DNA of 64,000 bases from Paramylibacter kogurei (GCF_002742285.1 NZ_MDGM01000009.1:1-64000); one strand, 5' to 3'; shown: positions 1 to 10,167, counted from the stretch's first letter. Numbers and translations are program-made. Notes: generated from the letters alone by a model not told the origin.

Positions 1-1437
1 CAGATCAATCCGAATAACATTGGAAATTGCAGCGCCAAAATTCATCTTGGCAAATTTACCAGGCGTCAGACGCATCACACGCGGATTTTCCGTGGTCATA
101 CGATACCCGCTTGGCAAACTACGCTCGTCAAGTTTCAATATAAAGTTCGAACCATGCTTGTCAGGCAAAGCAGCGCAAGGAACATGATAACGACCAAACT
201 CATCCGTCGTAATCAATACACCACCAACCGTAACAATCCGCACGCCAGCCAAGCCTGGCTCGCCTTGGTTTTGCGAACCGTCGTGGTTGTAATCATCGAA
301 CACTTTGCCGATCACATCCGAACAATCAAACACATGCTCTGGTGTGCGTTCTACTATTGCCGATGCCGTATTGGTCATCGCAGCGCCCGTTGCGGGATCA
401 ATGGCAGTGGCTTGGTTCACCAATTTGCCAATTGCCGAATTTGGACCAACTCGCGCTGTGAGAGTAATCACTACATCACCAACAGGCGGTACGCTTAGGC
501 CAGAAAATGTTAAAGTTCGGCCTGTTACAATTGGGTCAACGTCAACATCGTCAACCTGCGCTGTGCCTGGCACGTAGATCATTCCAATGGGAAGTACATC
601 CACCACATCAATGCCAGACGCAACAACCAACTCTGCATTAGACAAGGTGATCGTATATGGCACCACATCCCCCAATTGCACTTGAGTTGGCCCAGCGGTA
701 ACGACCTTAGTAATTGAAAGGTCTGGTTCTGGAATGTGGATATTTAATATCGTCGCATCGCTTTCACCTCCTTCGGCAGAAGGGTTTGCAATCGGTATAG
801 GATTACCACTGCTATCTAAATCTGGTCTGGTTCCAGAATCAGATTGATCCAAAATATCTCCAAGCGCATAGAGTTGGCCGGTATTTGCATCGATCAACAC
901 ATCAGAAACTATTGGATTTCCTTGCGCATCAGATGCGACCGGCAAACCATCCGCCTCAGCAACATTGCTAATTTGGCCTGCTAATGTGTCCGTATCTGTA
1001 ATCGTATAATACAAACCTGTTAAAGTGGCGCTTTCACCTGGACGCAACGCAGATGGAATTACAGGCGCGTTAAATACTCCAAGTTTGCGATCATTCACTG
1101 TTACATTCGCCACTGATGTATCACCGACGTTAACAATTTGAAATTCGTAATAAATGCGATCGCCGGAATCGCCTTGAATACCATTCGAATTAGTATCTTC
1201 AACCATTCCAACATTTTTTATGAGTGATATTTCTGGCGATGCATGAACCACGACTGTTTCAGTTTGCGTATCACAATTCGTAGGGTTCAATACCTCACAT
1301 ATTGTATATTCAATTTCATAATCACCTGGAGCGGTATTTGGTGCCACACTAATTTCACCATTTTGCTCATCTACTACGATTGAGCCAAACAATGGTGTTG
1401 AGATTGAATTCAATGAACACTCGCACCATTTACAGAG
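1..1437 (-). pseudogene. DUF11-repeat surface protein, downstream part in the shifted frame (partial, off left edge)
   Basis: This frame is open from 1437 down to the window edge and continues the protein encoded at 1410-2642, but one frame away. Its translation carries conserved-repeat (DUF11/CARDB-like) modules, with stretches such as SITKVVTAGPTQVQLGDVVPY and TARVGPNSAIGKLVNQATA. These are followed by an SdrD B-like segment with GKVFDDYNHDGSQNQGEPGL. In this family such proteins are large, secreted and rich in Asp, Thr and Val. No start codon with a ribosome site is visible here, so it is most likely the C-terminal part of the broken gene rather than an independent gene. The true end lies outside the window. 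Confidence 0.7.
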
Positions 1438-2642
1438 TCATTATCAAGGACACTCACCGTCGATGAACCGCCAACAAGCCCTGCGATGCTTGGGATGGTG
1501 TCATCCTGCGCAACAAGAACAACCGGAACGATCGGTGTAGTTAATGTGGTTTGCGCATCTGGCTCTGCATTGCCTGTCGGATCGTCATATTGAACAGTAA
1601 CAGTATTGACGACCTCACCCGCGAGCACTTCTAGTGGCGTCACAGGAATGGAGGTACACGAATAAATCCACGTTTCAGTGGGTTCGAGAAATGCATTTCC
1701 ATTTAAATCACCACTGTCCAAATTGATAACTGTGGCACATTTTGAATCAGTTATGTTGAGACCGGACGCAGCTGCATTTCCTGAGTTGGTAACAGTGAAA
1801 GTATAGTCCAGTGTCTGCCCTGCAAAACTTGGAATCGTTGTTGTTTCCTTGACCACGCTGAGTTCAGGATCAGATGGATCCGCAAATAAAATGAACTCAA
1901 TTCCATCATTTCCAGATGGCCCAATGATTGGAAAACAAAGTTGAAAAGTCGCCGTGGTACCATCAATGCGCACAGAACCAGAGGCCGTTGTTTCCATATC
2001 GTCCCCAGACGTACCAGTCGTATTTGCGGTTCCATCGATTGCAGATTGATCTGTCGCTGTCGTGGGTGTAACCGCAAAATCCACAGTCCCGCTTAGACGT
2101 GTCCAGGTGAGAGCATTACCCGTGACTACATCTGTACCAGACAGCGTAATGTTTGCAGCGTTTGCAACACCGTCGATCAAGCCACCAATTCGATCAATAT
2201 GAATGACGGGGTTTGTCTGCGCCTTAGGCACACCACCGCTTGTAAAGCTAAATGTTCGACATTCATCAGGTGTGTATACATTTTCCAACGAAATGTCGTT
2301 CGCAAGGCTTTCAGACCAAACTGTCAGGTTTTCAAAATTTCCATCTGTAAATCCAATTCCAGACACATCCGCTGTTGTTCCATTGGAAAAAGTGTAGTCA
2401 CCAAACGCGTTCCAATTGCCACTTTGCTCTTGGGCATGAAGCGATGATGCGCCAGCCAAGTATGTCAAAAGTACTAAAGGTAAAAAGCACCCAACAAGTG
2501 CATTTTGATCGGTAGAACGTTGGAAGCCAATTAAATTTTTCAGGGAAATTAAGATTTTGTCTTTGAGCAAAGTCACACCCGCAAAAATACACAAACCTAA
2601 AAGTGTGAAAACATTAATCATGAGGAGCCCCTTAGACGTCAC
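1410..2642 (-). pseudogene. DUF11-repeat surface protein, N-terminal part ended by a frameshift
   Basis: The 410-residue product starts with a long basic and hydrophobic leader. A second hydrophobic segment ends in AGASSLHAQ and looks like a signal peptide cleaved near residue 70, so export is likely. Then comes a domain with FGDYTFSNGTTADVSGIGF and a DUF11-type repeat (LDYTFTVTNSGNAAASGLNITD). The last residues, VSVLDNDSVNGASVH, sit in the middle of a further repeat. The expected continuation (SLNSISTPLFGSIVVDEQNG) is found immediately downstream in the -1 frame. The gene is therefore disrupted between about 1410 and 1437. Start could be the first Met or Met8. Function is unknown; a role in adhesion or as a surface layer is only inference. 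Confidence 0.7.
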
Positions 2643-3360
2643 TAGCTATCGATTTGGGTCGAAACAAAATCATCCACAGATGAAAATGCGCCAACCACGT
2701 GAACCCAGTGACGCGACCGCCAAAGGAATTCACAGGATTGGGGAATAACTCGAAGTGTTTTACTAAGGTGTTAATCGAAACGAAGTTTTTTCAAATTTGT
2801 GGAAAAATTTTTTTTTGACGTACCCGATCAATGCAACACACGCTTAAGGTTAGTTAACAGTGGTAATTATTAACGAATGCGGTTGGAACAAACAGAGTGA
2901 TGCAATTATTAATTCTCATTTAAGTTGACTAATTAAGAATCACATATTATACACCTCGCCACATGCTTGCCCTGATTCACTTTACCCTCTTTGTGAATCC
3001 CAATTTGAAGATGCATTTGGCCATTTGGCGAATGCCAGCCATGTCAGATCGAACATGGCTATGTCGCAAGTTACTGTTGATTCTTTAACGAATCCCCTTT
3101 TTTACTTATATCACCCAACCCCCGCCACATTCTTGCCATCTTGGTTAACGCATCGTTAACAAAGTAATTTCAATTTGCAGAAAAGTAGTACTATATCCAA
3201 AACTGTCGTCCGTTAAATTGGAAAACAGTGGGTGATTTTATTAACCTTTGTAAAAACATCAGACTTAACTACGACCAAGGTCTTATCCGTATTTTCCTTA
3301 GTTCTGACAAATTACACACTCATAGATTGTAGTATCAACACAACTTAGGGGGTACTAAGC
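2643..3360. other. AT-rich intergenic region upstream of the Tad genes
   Basis: About 720 bases without a convincing gene, between the divergent surface-protein gene and tadE. It is AT-rich and contains several TTAAC words. One pair forms a perfect CtrA box, listed separately. Promoters in both directions are expected, but no clear -35/-10 pair could be chosen by eye. Confidence 0.6.
3145..3160. promoter_or_regulatory. CtrA box TTAA-N7-TTAAC
   Basis: The sequence TTAACGCATCGTTAAC matches the alphaproteobacterial CtrA consensus TTAA-N7-TTAAC exactly. It lies about 200 bases upstream of the tadE-like start codon. CtrA controls pili, flagella and Tad loci in Caulobacterales and Rhodobacterales. 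Direct control of the pilus pair is inferred from position. Confidence 0.7.
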
Positions 3361-3822
3361 ATGTCGAGGCAAAACAAAAAATTTAACGTCAAACAGGCGT
3401 TTCGCAAATTCAACAAATGTGAACATGGTGGTGTTACGGTCGAATTTGTCGTCGTTCTTCCATCATTTCTACTCTTCATTCTAGGGATGATTGTCACAAG
3501 CATGCTGATCGCAACGATCAGCGACGTTCAACAACTTGCGTCGGACATGACGCGCCAATCATTGAACTATGTTTATGATGCACCAACCGAAGAACAGCTT
3601 TGTGCAAAGCTACAACAGAATGTCCAACCGATGCTTGCCAATCAGCTTGTTTTCTTGAGCGGAGAAAACATCAGCGCGATTAATTGCGAGTTAGCCTCTG
3701 ATGGGCGCTCAAGCACGGTTTCCGTTACTTATGATCTGAAAAACATGGTCTTCATGAATTTCCTAAGTGACATGGGCTGGCCCAAAACAACGGTAACACG
3801 TCAAGCGGTGCTGATGTTATGA
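3361..3822 (+). CDS. tadE: TadE-like minor pseudopilin
   Basis: The 153-residue protein has a short basic N-terminus, then HGGVTVEFVVVLPSFLLFILGMIV. That is the prepilin-like TadE motif, with Gly23-Gly24, Glu28 and one membrane helix at about 25-48. A TadV-type peptidase would cut near Gly23, placing Glu at +5. The rest is a small periplasmic domain. TadE-family proteins are minor pilins of the Flp/Tad adhesive pilus. A GGGGG-rich ribosome site precedes the ATG. The next gene overlaps by four bases (ATGA), so both are translationally coupled. The rest of the Tad machine is not in this window. Regulation by the CtrA box upstream is likely. Confidence 0.8.
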   Translation: MSRQNKKFNVKQAFRKFNKCEHGGVTVEFVVVLPSFLLFILGMIVTSMLIATISDVQQLASDMTRQSLNYVYDAPTEEQLCAKLQQNVQPMLANQLVFLSGENISAINCELASDGRSSTVSVTYDLKNMVFMNFLSDMGWPKTTVTRQAVLML

Positions 3823-5459
3823 ACCGCTGGGGGCTTAAAACTTTCATCCGCAGCACCCCCCCAAGGGCTGTGGATGAAAGCGGGGCAATTTCGGTACTGA
3901 CCGTTTTAATGATCCCTTTGTTCTTTGTTCTTGCCGGTATCGGTTTTGATTTTTCCAACCTCAATGCACAACGCAAACATGTTCAATCACAAGCAGACCT
4001 TTCCGCGCTGTCGGGTGTGTTGAACCTGAACGGCGTTGCCAGTGTTCGTGAATCCGCCAGAGAAGCGGCAAATGTAAATGACTATTACGTTGCGCAGACA
4101 TTGCGCGATGATCAAATTATCCTTGGCAATGTCGATCACATTACACATCTATTCACGCCAAACGAAGACCAGGACACAATTGAAAACGTGTCGGCCGTTG
4201 CAGTGAATGTAGAATCCGTTGCTGATTTTCACATATTAAGCCAGCTATTGGGCATGAATTCCGCGGTTGTTTCACGCCGCGCAGTGGCCGAAGCAATGCC
4301 AGAGGTTAGCTTTGCCCTATCGAATTGTCTGTTATCAATGAACCTATTTGCGGGCATCCTTGATCCGATCTTGGGTGTTGATGCGGATGTCCTGTGTTCA
4401 GGTTCGGGCCTGCGCATTGATATGATTCAATTATTGGATGAAATTGCGCTCAGCGGTGATGTGCTGACGCCAGATAACCCAAGTTATTCTGATATCCTTG
4501 ACGCAGATATGAACTATTCCGATTTGCTGGAAATGATTTTTGATACGGCGATCCCTGATATGGGTGGCACGGTTCAACTGGGCGAAATTTTGCAGGTGAA
4601 TGATAAAATGCGCAATGCGCGCGTTGGCTCCCCTATTCCACCTGTTGAAATAAACGCAGCCGACCTTGTCTTTGGCGGGTTGGAAATATTGGGCGAAAAC
4701 ATGGTAAATTTGGAGACCCAAATCAATCTTGGATCATTTACCGGAGTAGGTGCGAAGCTGACGATCACAGAACCACGCAAGGTGATCGTCGGCGCGCGCC
4801 CTGGTGATCCTGATGCGGTGGCGAGTACTGCGCAGATTAAATTAGAAGTGGATGATTTGAATATTGCTGGGATTTTTAAACTTTCTCTTGCGGCAAATCT
4901 GGCAAATGCCACGGCGCGTCTGTCCAAAGATGGCGAACACTGTAGCGAGGCCCCCCTGCTACGCGCAGCAGTGTTCGACCCAGTAGAGGCAACGCTGTTG
5001 GATCTTGAGCTGGAATTAGAGGTTTTGAACCTGCCAATATTATCATTGGTCGATCCATTTCGCACATCATCATTGGTTGAAACAACGACGCAAACCGTTG
5101 AATTCACCCATAACGAAGTTGCGGCAGGAACTGTGAAAACCTTTGGCCCCCAGAGCAACGTTGAATTGATCGATTTAAACCAAGATATTCGCGACCTGAC
5201 CAGTGTCATGTTGACCAGTGTTCGCGATGCGGTCGATGTGGATTCGGCTGGCTGCGCGGGTTTGCTAGGCTGTCTTATTCACCCGGTTCTCGACGGGCTT
5301 TCAACCACGCTTTCGCTTTCAATTGGGCATGTAACCAATGCGATTTCCGCAGAAGGTGAATTGTTAAACGCAGTGTTAGAAGATTTCTTGGGCTTGGGGA
5401 TCGCAAAAGCAGACCTAGAGGTTTTGGACGTAAGTTGTTCCGTACGATTGGCTGGATAA
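3819..5459 (+). CDS. tadG: TadG-like pilus assembly protein
   Basis: The 546-residue protein begins with DESGAISVLTVLMIPLFFVLAGIGFDFSN (residues 19-46). This is the TadE/TadG N-terminal helix with the D-x-S continuation typical of TadG, followed by RKHVQSQADLSALSG. This family is annotated as Flp pilus assembly TadG or Tad_C-like and is anchored in the inner membrane with a large periplasmic part. No von Willebrand MIDAS motif was recognised, so the C-terminal 450 residues remain undescribed. It overlaps tadE by ATGA and forms a two-gene operon with it. The rich Leu/Asp content of the C-terminal part resembles low-complexity surface proteins. Confidence 0.7.
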   Translation: MNRWGLKTFIRSTPPRAVDESGAISVLTVLMIPLFFVLAGIGFDFSNLNAQRKHVQSQADLSALSGVLNLNGVASVRESAREAANVNDYYVAQTLRDDQIILGNVDHITHLFTPNEDQDTIENVSAVAVNVESVADFHILSQLLGMNSAVVSRRAVAEAMPEVSFALSNCLLSMNLFAGILDPILGVDADVLCSGSGLRIDMIQLLDEIALSGDVLTPDNPSYSDILDADMNYSDLLEMIFDTAIPDMGGTVQLGEILQVNDKMRNARVGSPIPPVEINAADLVFGGLEILGENMVNLETQINLGSFTGVGAKLTITEPRKVIVGARPGDPDAVASTAQIKLEVDDLNIAGIFKLSLAANLANATARLSKDGEHCSEAPLLRAAVFDPVEATLLDLELELEVLNLPILSLVDPFRTSSLVETTTQTVEFTHNEVAAGTVKTFGPQSNVELIDLNQDIRDLTSVMLTSVRDAVDVDSAGCAGLLGCLIHPVLDGLSTTLSLSIGHVTNAISAEGELLNAVLEDFLGLGIAKADLEVLDVSCSVRLAG

Positions 5460-5514
5460 GCATAGTTCAGCCCCAATCAAAAAGAGGCGAAATTTCAATT
5501 TACCCACCAAGGCA

Positions 5515-7143
5515 TTAAATCCGCATCCGTGGAACATTCTCTGGATCAAGTTTTAATTCGATTAACAGGGGTCTGTCCCTGTTTTCGATAGCTTGAAGCG
5601 CGATATCTAATCTTTCGTTTGAATCAACACAGATACCCTGACCGCCAAGTGCCGTTGCAACTTGGGCAAAGCTGGGCCATTCAAATGCAGCAAGGCTTGG
5701 GTCCATTTTTCGATCCAGAAACTGAATATGCTCGGCCCCATATGCGGAATCATTTGCAACAATAACAATTAGATCAAGGTTCATGCGAACAGCGGTATTA
5801 AACTCGTTCACGCCCCCCATCATGAAACCACCATCGCCCGTGAACAGAACAACGGGGCGTTCTGGTGCCGCCAAATTGGCACCGATGGCTTCTTGTAGAC
5901 CCAAACCAATCGATCCGAAATTGGCGCTGACGATAAAGCTTTGCGGGTCAGTGGCGGCAATGCGGCACCAAACCTCTGTCATGAAACGCCCACCGTCCGT
6001 TGTTAAAATGCGGTTTTTTGGCAATACCCGATCCAAAGCATCCAGCGCATATTCAAAATTGACAAACCCCGTTTTGGATTTTTGCGAAACGCCCGGTGCA
6101 TGATCAATAAGTTTTCGTTCGCCAAGTTCTGTCGTAAAACCACTTGGTGCGATCTCTGCCTCATCCAGCCACCAAATGATATTATCCGCGGTCAATCCCG
6201 CATCGGCCAATAGCCCCGCATCTGGATGGTAATTTTTACCAATTTCTGCGGCGGTATTGTTGATTTGCACGATACGCTTGCCACGCATCAATGCTCCCTT
6301 GTCGGTCGTGAAATGATGAAGGCTCGTTCCAAAACAAACAATACAGTCACTTTTGTCGATAATGTCATACACCGTCGGGGCGCTTAATGTGCCAAATATT
6401 CCCATGTCAAAGGGATGATTGTTGAACAACCCTTTTGCCTTTAGCGTTGTTGCCAATGGCGCCTCTAATCGATCGGCAAGTTTAACGATATTTTCGCGCG
6501 CATTGACTGCGCCGCCTCCCGCCAAAATGATGGGGCGTTTGGCCGATGCGATCATCCCAATCGCCTGATCCAAATCATCGCCTTCGGGCACGTATGATGG
6601 TGATCTGAAAACGGGAAAAATGACCTTTTCATGATCGGTTTCCTGCCACATAAAATCGGCAGGCATATTTAAAACAATTGGTCGCTGTTCCACAGCTGCG
6701 CGATAAAATGCATGTGCGATGTCTTGGGTGGCGGTCTGTGGCGTACGCATTTGTTCGAATCCCGCGCCCGTAACTTTTACCACTTCGCGCTGATCAATAT
6801 TTTGAAGGTTCTGTGGTGCAATCGTAGGCGTATCACCTGCCAAAAGCACCATTGGAATATGCCCACGCGCCGCCTCGGTTAATGCGGTGACGCAATTTGT
6901 TAACGCTGGCCCATGCGTGACTGTGGCAACGCCAACCTTGCCCGATACATGTGCATATGCAAGCGCCATTAATACCGCACTACCTTCATAGGCAACGGGT
7001 ACAAACGTTCCGTTGCACGCACGAACATAGTGATCCACGACGAACAGATTGGCATCACCCATCAATCCAAACATCGTATCCGCACCGTGATCGGTGATTG
7101 CTTGAGCAATTGATTGATAGGTGTAATTTTTATTGGCGTTCAT
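5515..7143 (-). CDS. thiamine-pyrophosphate-dependent enzyme, acetolactate-synthase-like
   Basis: The 542-residue protein (from the ATG at 7143, which matches the family start MNANKNYTYQSIAQAITDHG) has the three domains of the acetolactate synthase/benzoylformate decarboxylase superfamily. Glu53 in AYEGSAV is the activating glutamate of the TPP-binding Pyr domain. GDGGFMMGGVNEF followed by VANDSAYG (about 436-469) is the TPP/Mg2+ motif of the PP domain. The ATG at 7242 would add 33 residues unlike the family. The substrate cannot be read from sequence; a 2-keto acid decarboxylase or carboligase is likely. It follows the aldehyde dehydrogenase gene on the same strand, so it could produce the aldehyde that enzyme oxidises (inference). 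Confidence 0.8.
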   Translation of the reverse strand: MNANKNYTYQSIAQAITDHGADTMFGLMGDANLFVVDHYVRACNGTFVPVAYEGSAVLMALAYAHVSGKVGVATVTHGPALTNCVTALTEAARGHIPMVLLAGDTPTIAPQNLQNIDQREVVKVTGAGFEQMRTPQTATQDIAHAFYRAAVEQRPIVLNMPADFMWQETDHEKVIFPVFRSPSYVPEGDDLDQAIGMIASAKRPIILAGGGAVNARENIVKLADRLEAPLATTLKAKGLFNNHPFDMGIFGTLSAPTVYDIIDKSDCIVCFGTSLHHFTTDKGALMRGKRIVQINNTAAEIGKNYHPDAGLLADAGLTADNIIWWLDEAEIAPSGFTTELGERKLIDHAPGVSQKSKTGFVNFEYALDALDRVLPKNRILTTDGGRFMTEVWCRIAATDPQSFIVSANFGSIGLGLQEAIGANLAAPERPVVLFTGDGGFMMGGVNEFNTAVRMNLDLIVIVANDSAYGAEHIQFLDRKMDPSLAAFEWPSFAQVATALGGQGICVDSNERLDIALQAIENRDRPLLIELKLDPENVPRMRI

Positions 7144-7298
7144 TTTCAATCTGCTTTTTGGCTGTGATAAATCCAGCTCGATCCGCTGAATCGAGACAAC
7201 AATGGCGTCATCAATAACAATGCAGGCTGAAACAACAAACAATATTCATGATTTTTTTGGAATTTCAGGTGTGGTTAAACCCGAATTTTGCAATGCAA

Positions 7299-7336
7299 TT
7301 GTGCAGGTGGGAACATCACATTCCAATCCTGCACAA
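7299..7336 (-). terminator. stem-loop after the aldehyde dehydrogenase gene
   Basis: The arms TTGTGCAGG (7299-7307) and CCTGCACAA (7328-7336) are perfectly complementary and the pairing extends inward with GGAA/TTCC. It lies between the stop of the aldehyde dehydrogenase and the start of the TPP enzyme. There is no clear T-run, so it may be a weak terminator or an mRNA-stabilising hairpin. Confidence 0.45.
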
Positions 7337-7362
7337 CGCAATTACAATTTAAAGTGAACCAC

Positions 7363-8871
7363 TTACACCAAATCGTCGGGCAATACATTCGCTGGTATGT
7401 TTTGATAGCTTACTGGGCGCAAAAAGCGGCGAATTGACATTGTGCCAACCGATGTCGCCCCAAAGTTGGTGGATGCGGGATACGGCCCACCATGAACCAT
7501 TGCATCACACACCTCTACCCCTGTTGGGAAGCCATTGACCAGGATACGCCCCGCTTTACGCTCCAAAACCGGCAACAGCGTGCGCGCCTGATCTGCATCG
7601 GCATCATTCATTTGAATGGTACAGGTTAATTGCCCTTGTAATGATTTTGCAATCTCCGACATTTCTGCAAAATCTTTGACAGTTACAATCAATCCAAGTG
7701 GCCCAAAAACCTCTTCGCTTAAATTATGATCGGCGAGCCAATCTGCCCCTGTAACTTGGAACAAATACGGGCTTGCGTTGCGTTGATCACATGTGGATGT
7801 CAACAAGGATTGTACGCCTGTGGTTGCCGCGATGCGTTCGCTTCCGTCGCGATATGCTTTGGCGATACCATCCGTTAACATCACCTGAGTGGCGGTTGCA
7901 TCTAGGGCACTGATTGCCGATTTTGCGAATTCTTCACCATCAGATCCTGCGATAACCACAGCGATCCCTGGGTTGGTGCAAAATTGCCCTGCCCCCATTG
8001 TAAGCGACGCTGCCCAACCATTACCTAGTTCCGCTGCGTTTGTTTTCATTTTCTCTGGCAACATGAACATCGGATTGACCGATCCAAGTTCACCGAAAAA
8101 CGGAATTGGTTCGGCGCGTTGTGCACATAAATCAAACAGGGCGCGGCCACCGGCCAATGATCCCGTGAAACCAACCGCTTTGATCAACGGATGTTGAACC
8201 AGTGATGATCCAACTTCGCGTGTGCCCCCTTGGATTAAACTAAACACGCCCGGATGAACGCCTGTTTTTTTGATTGCGGCATCAATGGCCTGTGCAACGA
8301 TTTCACCCGTGCCTGGATGTGCCGAATGACCTTTCACCACAACAGGACAACCCGCAGCCAATGCCGCAGCAGTGTCACCGCCAGCCGTTGAAAATGCCAA
8401 TGGGAAATTGGATGCACCAAATACTGCAACGGGCCCAACTGGGCGTTGCATCAAACGAATATCTGGGCGCGGGAGCGGTTCACGATCTGGTAATGCACCA
8501 TCAAAGCGACGATCAAGATAGTCACCTGAAAGAATATGTGTCGCAAACAAACGTAGCTGTCCAGTGGTGCGCCCACGCTCGCCTTGCAATCGTGCCTCTG
8601 GCAGGCCGGTTTCTTGGCTTCCGATTTTGGTGAGCTCGTCGCCGCGTGCCTCTATTTCATCGGCAATCGTATTCAAAAAATCAGCACGCGTTTGACGTGT
8701 TGAATAGCCATAGGACCAAAACGCATCTTCGCCGCCTTGTGCAGCTTGATCAATCAATTCCGGCGTTCCCACACTAAATTCATGAACATCGCCAAGTGCA
8801 GGTTCCGACTTGAATTTATTGTCTGTTGCGATCCATTTTCCCGCAACCAAATGTTTGCCAGTTATGCTCAT
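7363..8871 (-). CDS. aldehyde dehydrogenase, 2,5-dioxovalerate (ketoglutarate semialdehyde) type
   Basis: The 502-residue cytoplasmic enzyme has the ALDH fold. It carries Asn155 in GASNFPLAF, Lys180 in VVVKGHSAHPGT, the general base Glu261 in FFGELGSVNP and the nucleophile Cys298 in GQFCTNPG. The GELGSVNP and FCTNPG wording is typical of alpha-ketoglutarate semialdehyde dehydrogenases, which oxidise 2,5-dioxopentanoate to 2-oxoglutarate in sugar-acid pathways. The ATG at 8871 follows AGGAAAATTCACC, a good ribosome site; an upstream start at 8940 has none. It lies just after the SDR gene on the same strand and belongs with the uronate genes. The exact aldehyde is inferred from family wording and context. 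Confidence 0.85.
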   Translation of the reverse strand: MSITGKHLVAGKWIATDNKFKSEPALGDVHEFSVGTPELIDQAAQGGEDAFWSYGYSTRQTRADFLNTIADEIEARGDELTKIGSQETGLPEARLQGERGRTTGQLRLFATHILSGDYLDRRFDGALPDREPLPRPDIRLMQRPVGPVAVFGASNFPLAFSTAGGDTAAALAAGCPVVVKGHSAHPGTGEIVAQAIDAAIKKTGVHPGVFSLIQGGTREVGSSLVQHPLIKAVGFTGSLAGGRALFDLCAQRAEPIPFFGELGSVNPMFMLPEKMKTNAAELGNGWAASLTMGAGQFCTNPGIAVVIAGSDGEEFAKSAISALDATATQVMLTDGIAKAYRDGSERIAATTGVQSLLTSTCDQRNASPYLFQVTGADWLADHNLSEEVFGPLGLIVTVKDFAEMSEIAKSLQGQLTCTIQMNDADADQARTLLPVLERKAGRILVNGFPTGVEVCDAMVHGGPYPASTNFGATSVGTMSIRRFLRPVSYQNIPANVLPDDLV

Positions 8872-8976
8872 GGTGAATTTTCCTGTGTTGAATGCTGTGA
8901 TTTTTTGAATCCTCTGCGCAGACCAACTGATTGCCTGCACAGAAGTGAGTTCGTTTTAGATTTCAAGCGATGCTGC

Positions 8977-9723
8977 TTAGGAAAACAGCATGCCACCGTT
9001 GATATCGATATTTGCACCTGTGATGAATGATGCATCTTCAGAGGCAAGGTAAACCAATGCTTTGGCAACCTCTTCGGATGTGCCTTCTCGTTTTAACGGC
9101 GTGATATTTGCAACGTGGGTGCGCACTTCTGGTTTGGTGAAAATATTGTGGAAATCGGTATCTATCATACCTGCACACAACGCGTTCACACGTATTTTTG
9201 GCCCCAACTCTTTGGCCAATCCGCGTGTTAGAGTCATCATCGCACCCTTTGCCGCACCATAAGCCAAGGCACCCGGCCCACCGCCATCACGCCCCGCCTG
9301 TGACGCCATCGAAACAATTGATGAGTTTTCGGTCATATGCGGCAAAGACTCGCGCACAGCCAAAACAAAAGACGTCAAGTTTACATCCATCACCGCATTC
9401 CAATGATCAACGGTCATTTCATCCATCGTTACGCGTTTTAACAAACCGCCACTGACGTGAATAAGCGTATCGATTTGACCAAATTCGCTGATTGTTTTGG
9501 CAACCAATGCTTTTACATCGGCCTCTTTGGTCATGTCACCTTGCATTGCGAATGCATTGCCACCCGCCGCCTTGATTTCGGCAACGGCGGATTCAGCACC
9601 ATCTGCACTGGCAAAATAGTTGATTGCGACATTCGCACCTTGTGCCGCAAGTTCCATAACCGCAGCGCGCCCAATATCGCGACCACCACCAGTAACAATT
9701 GCTGTTTTACCTTTGAAATTCAT
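8977..9723 (-). CDS. SDR oxidoreductase, 4-deoxy-L-erythro-5-hexoseulose uronate (DEH) reductase-like
   Basis: The 248-residue short-chain dehydrogenase has the cofactor loop TGGGRDIG (11-18) and a catalytic Ser141-Tyr155-Lys159 triad in SMASQAGRDGGGPGALAYGAAK. Two local motifs, GGGPGA..YGAAK and DTDFHNIFTKPEVR, are ones I recall from alginate-pathway DEH reductases (A1-R/DehR). Such enzymes reduce DEH to 2-keto-3-deoxygluconate with NAD(P)H. The second of two adjacent ATGs (9723) is best spaced from AAAGGAAAAG. The neighbours KdgK and KdgF act directly after and before this step, which supports the call. A generic sugar dehydrogenase (KduD or glucose dehydrogenase type) is the alternative. 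Confidence 0.7.
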   Translation of the reverse strand: MNFKGKTAIVTGGGRDIGRAAVMELAAQGANVAINYFASADGAESAVAEIKAAGGNAFAMQGDMTKEADVKALVAKTISEFGQIDTLIHVSGGLLKRVTMDEMTVDHWNAVMDVNLTSFVLAVRESLPHMTENSSIVSMASQAGRDGGGPGALAYGAAKGAMMTLTRGLAKELGPKIRVNALCAGMIDTDFHNIFTKPEVRTHVANITPLKREGTSEEVAKALVYLASEDASFITGANIDINGGMLFS

Positions 9724-10167
9724 CATCTTTTCCTTTGATATTGGCAATTCTATTACTGCCATGAATAATAATCGGATGTCTTAATGGGCACCCTCTGCGT
9801 GATTGGCCAACATCATTTTGATCATTGAAAGCCGTGTTGTTACGCAATGCAAAGAACCCGTTACATTTGCCAAATACATGCATCACTTTTTTGAATTGGC
9901 GATTGATTGAGCATTGTTACATCACGACCGATCGTTGAGACCCATTGCAAATTTAACCGTTGCTCCAAACCAAACATTGCATCCTCCATACGGGTTGTAT
10001 GGGGTGAAATTTATAGCAAATTTTACAACATCGCAATACAAATATTTACAAATTTTACCAGCCGTAAAGTTAGAAATAAATGCATTTAAATCAAATACTT
10101 AAAAATCATCAATTAGATAAACTAATCGTCTTAACATCGGATGTCGCCCTAATTGCCAGCGGTCTAA
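9724..10167. other. intergenic region with an operator, upstream of the SDR gene
   Basis: About 440 AT-rich bases between the SDR and kdgK. One copy of the regulon motif (10037-10051) lies about 310 bases upstream of the SDR start. The end next to kdgK has an imperfect hairpin (TTGCCA at 10153-10158 pairing with TGGCAA at 10179-10184), which includes the kdgK stop codon. No gene is visible. Confidence 0.55.
10037..10051. promoter_or_regulatory. GntR-type operator candidate, copy 1
   Basis: TACAAATATTTACAA, followed by a further AATTTTAC, matches the motif repeated at 11195, 13122, 16161 and 16496. Located upstream of the SDR/aldehyde dehydrogenase genes. The nearest candidate binder is the GntR repressor at 11585-12307. 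Confidence 0.55.

Noticed and set aside
1410..1437. programmed -1 frameshift in the surface protein
   Set aside because: No slippery X-XXY-YYZ heptamer or following hairpin was visible, so a mutation or sequencing error is more likely.
4574..5209. 211-residue minus-strand open frame
   Set aside because: It is fully inside tadG on the opposite strand, with serine- and arginine-rich composition typical of a shadow frame.
6753..6765. tRNA-like T-loop sequence GTTCGAATCCCGC
   Set aside because: It lies inside the coding sequence of the TPP enzyme, and no acceptor, D or anticodon stem can be built around it.
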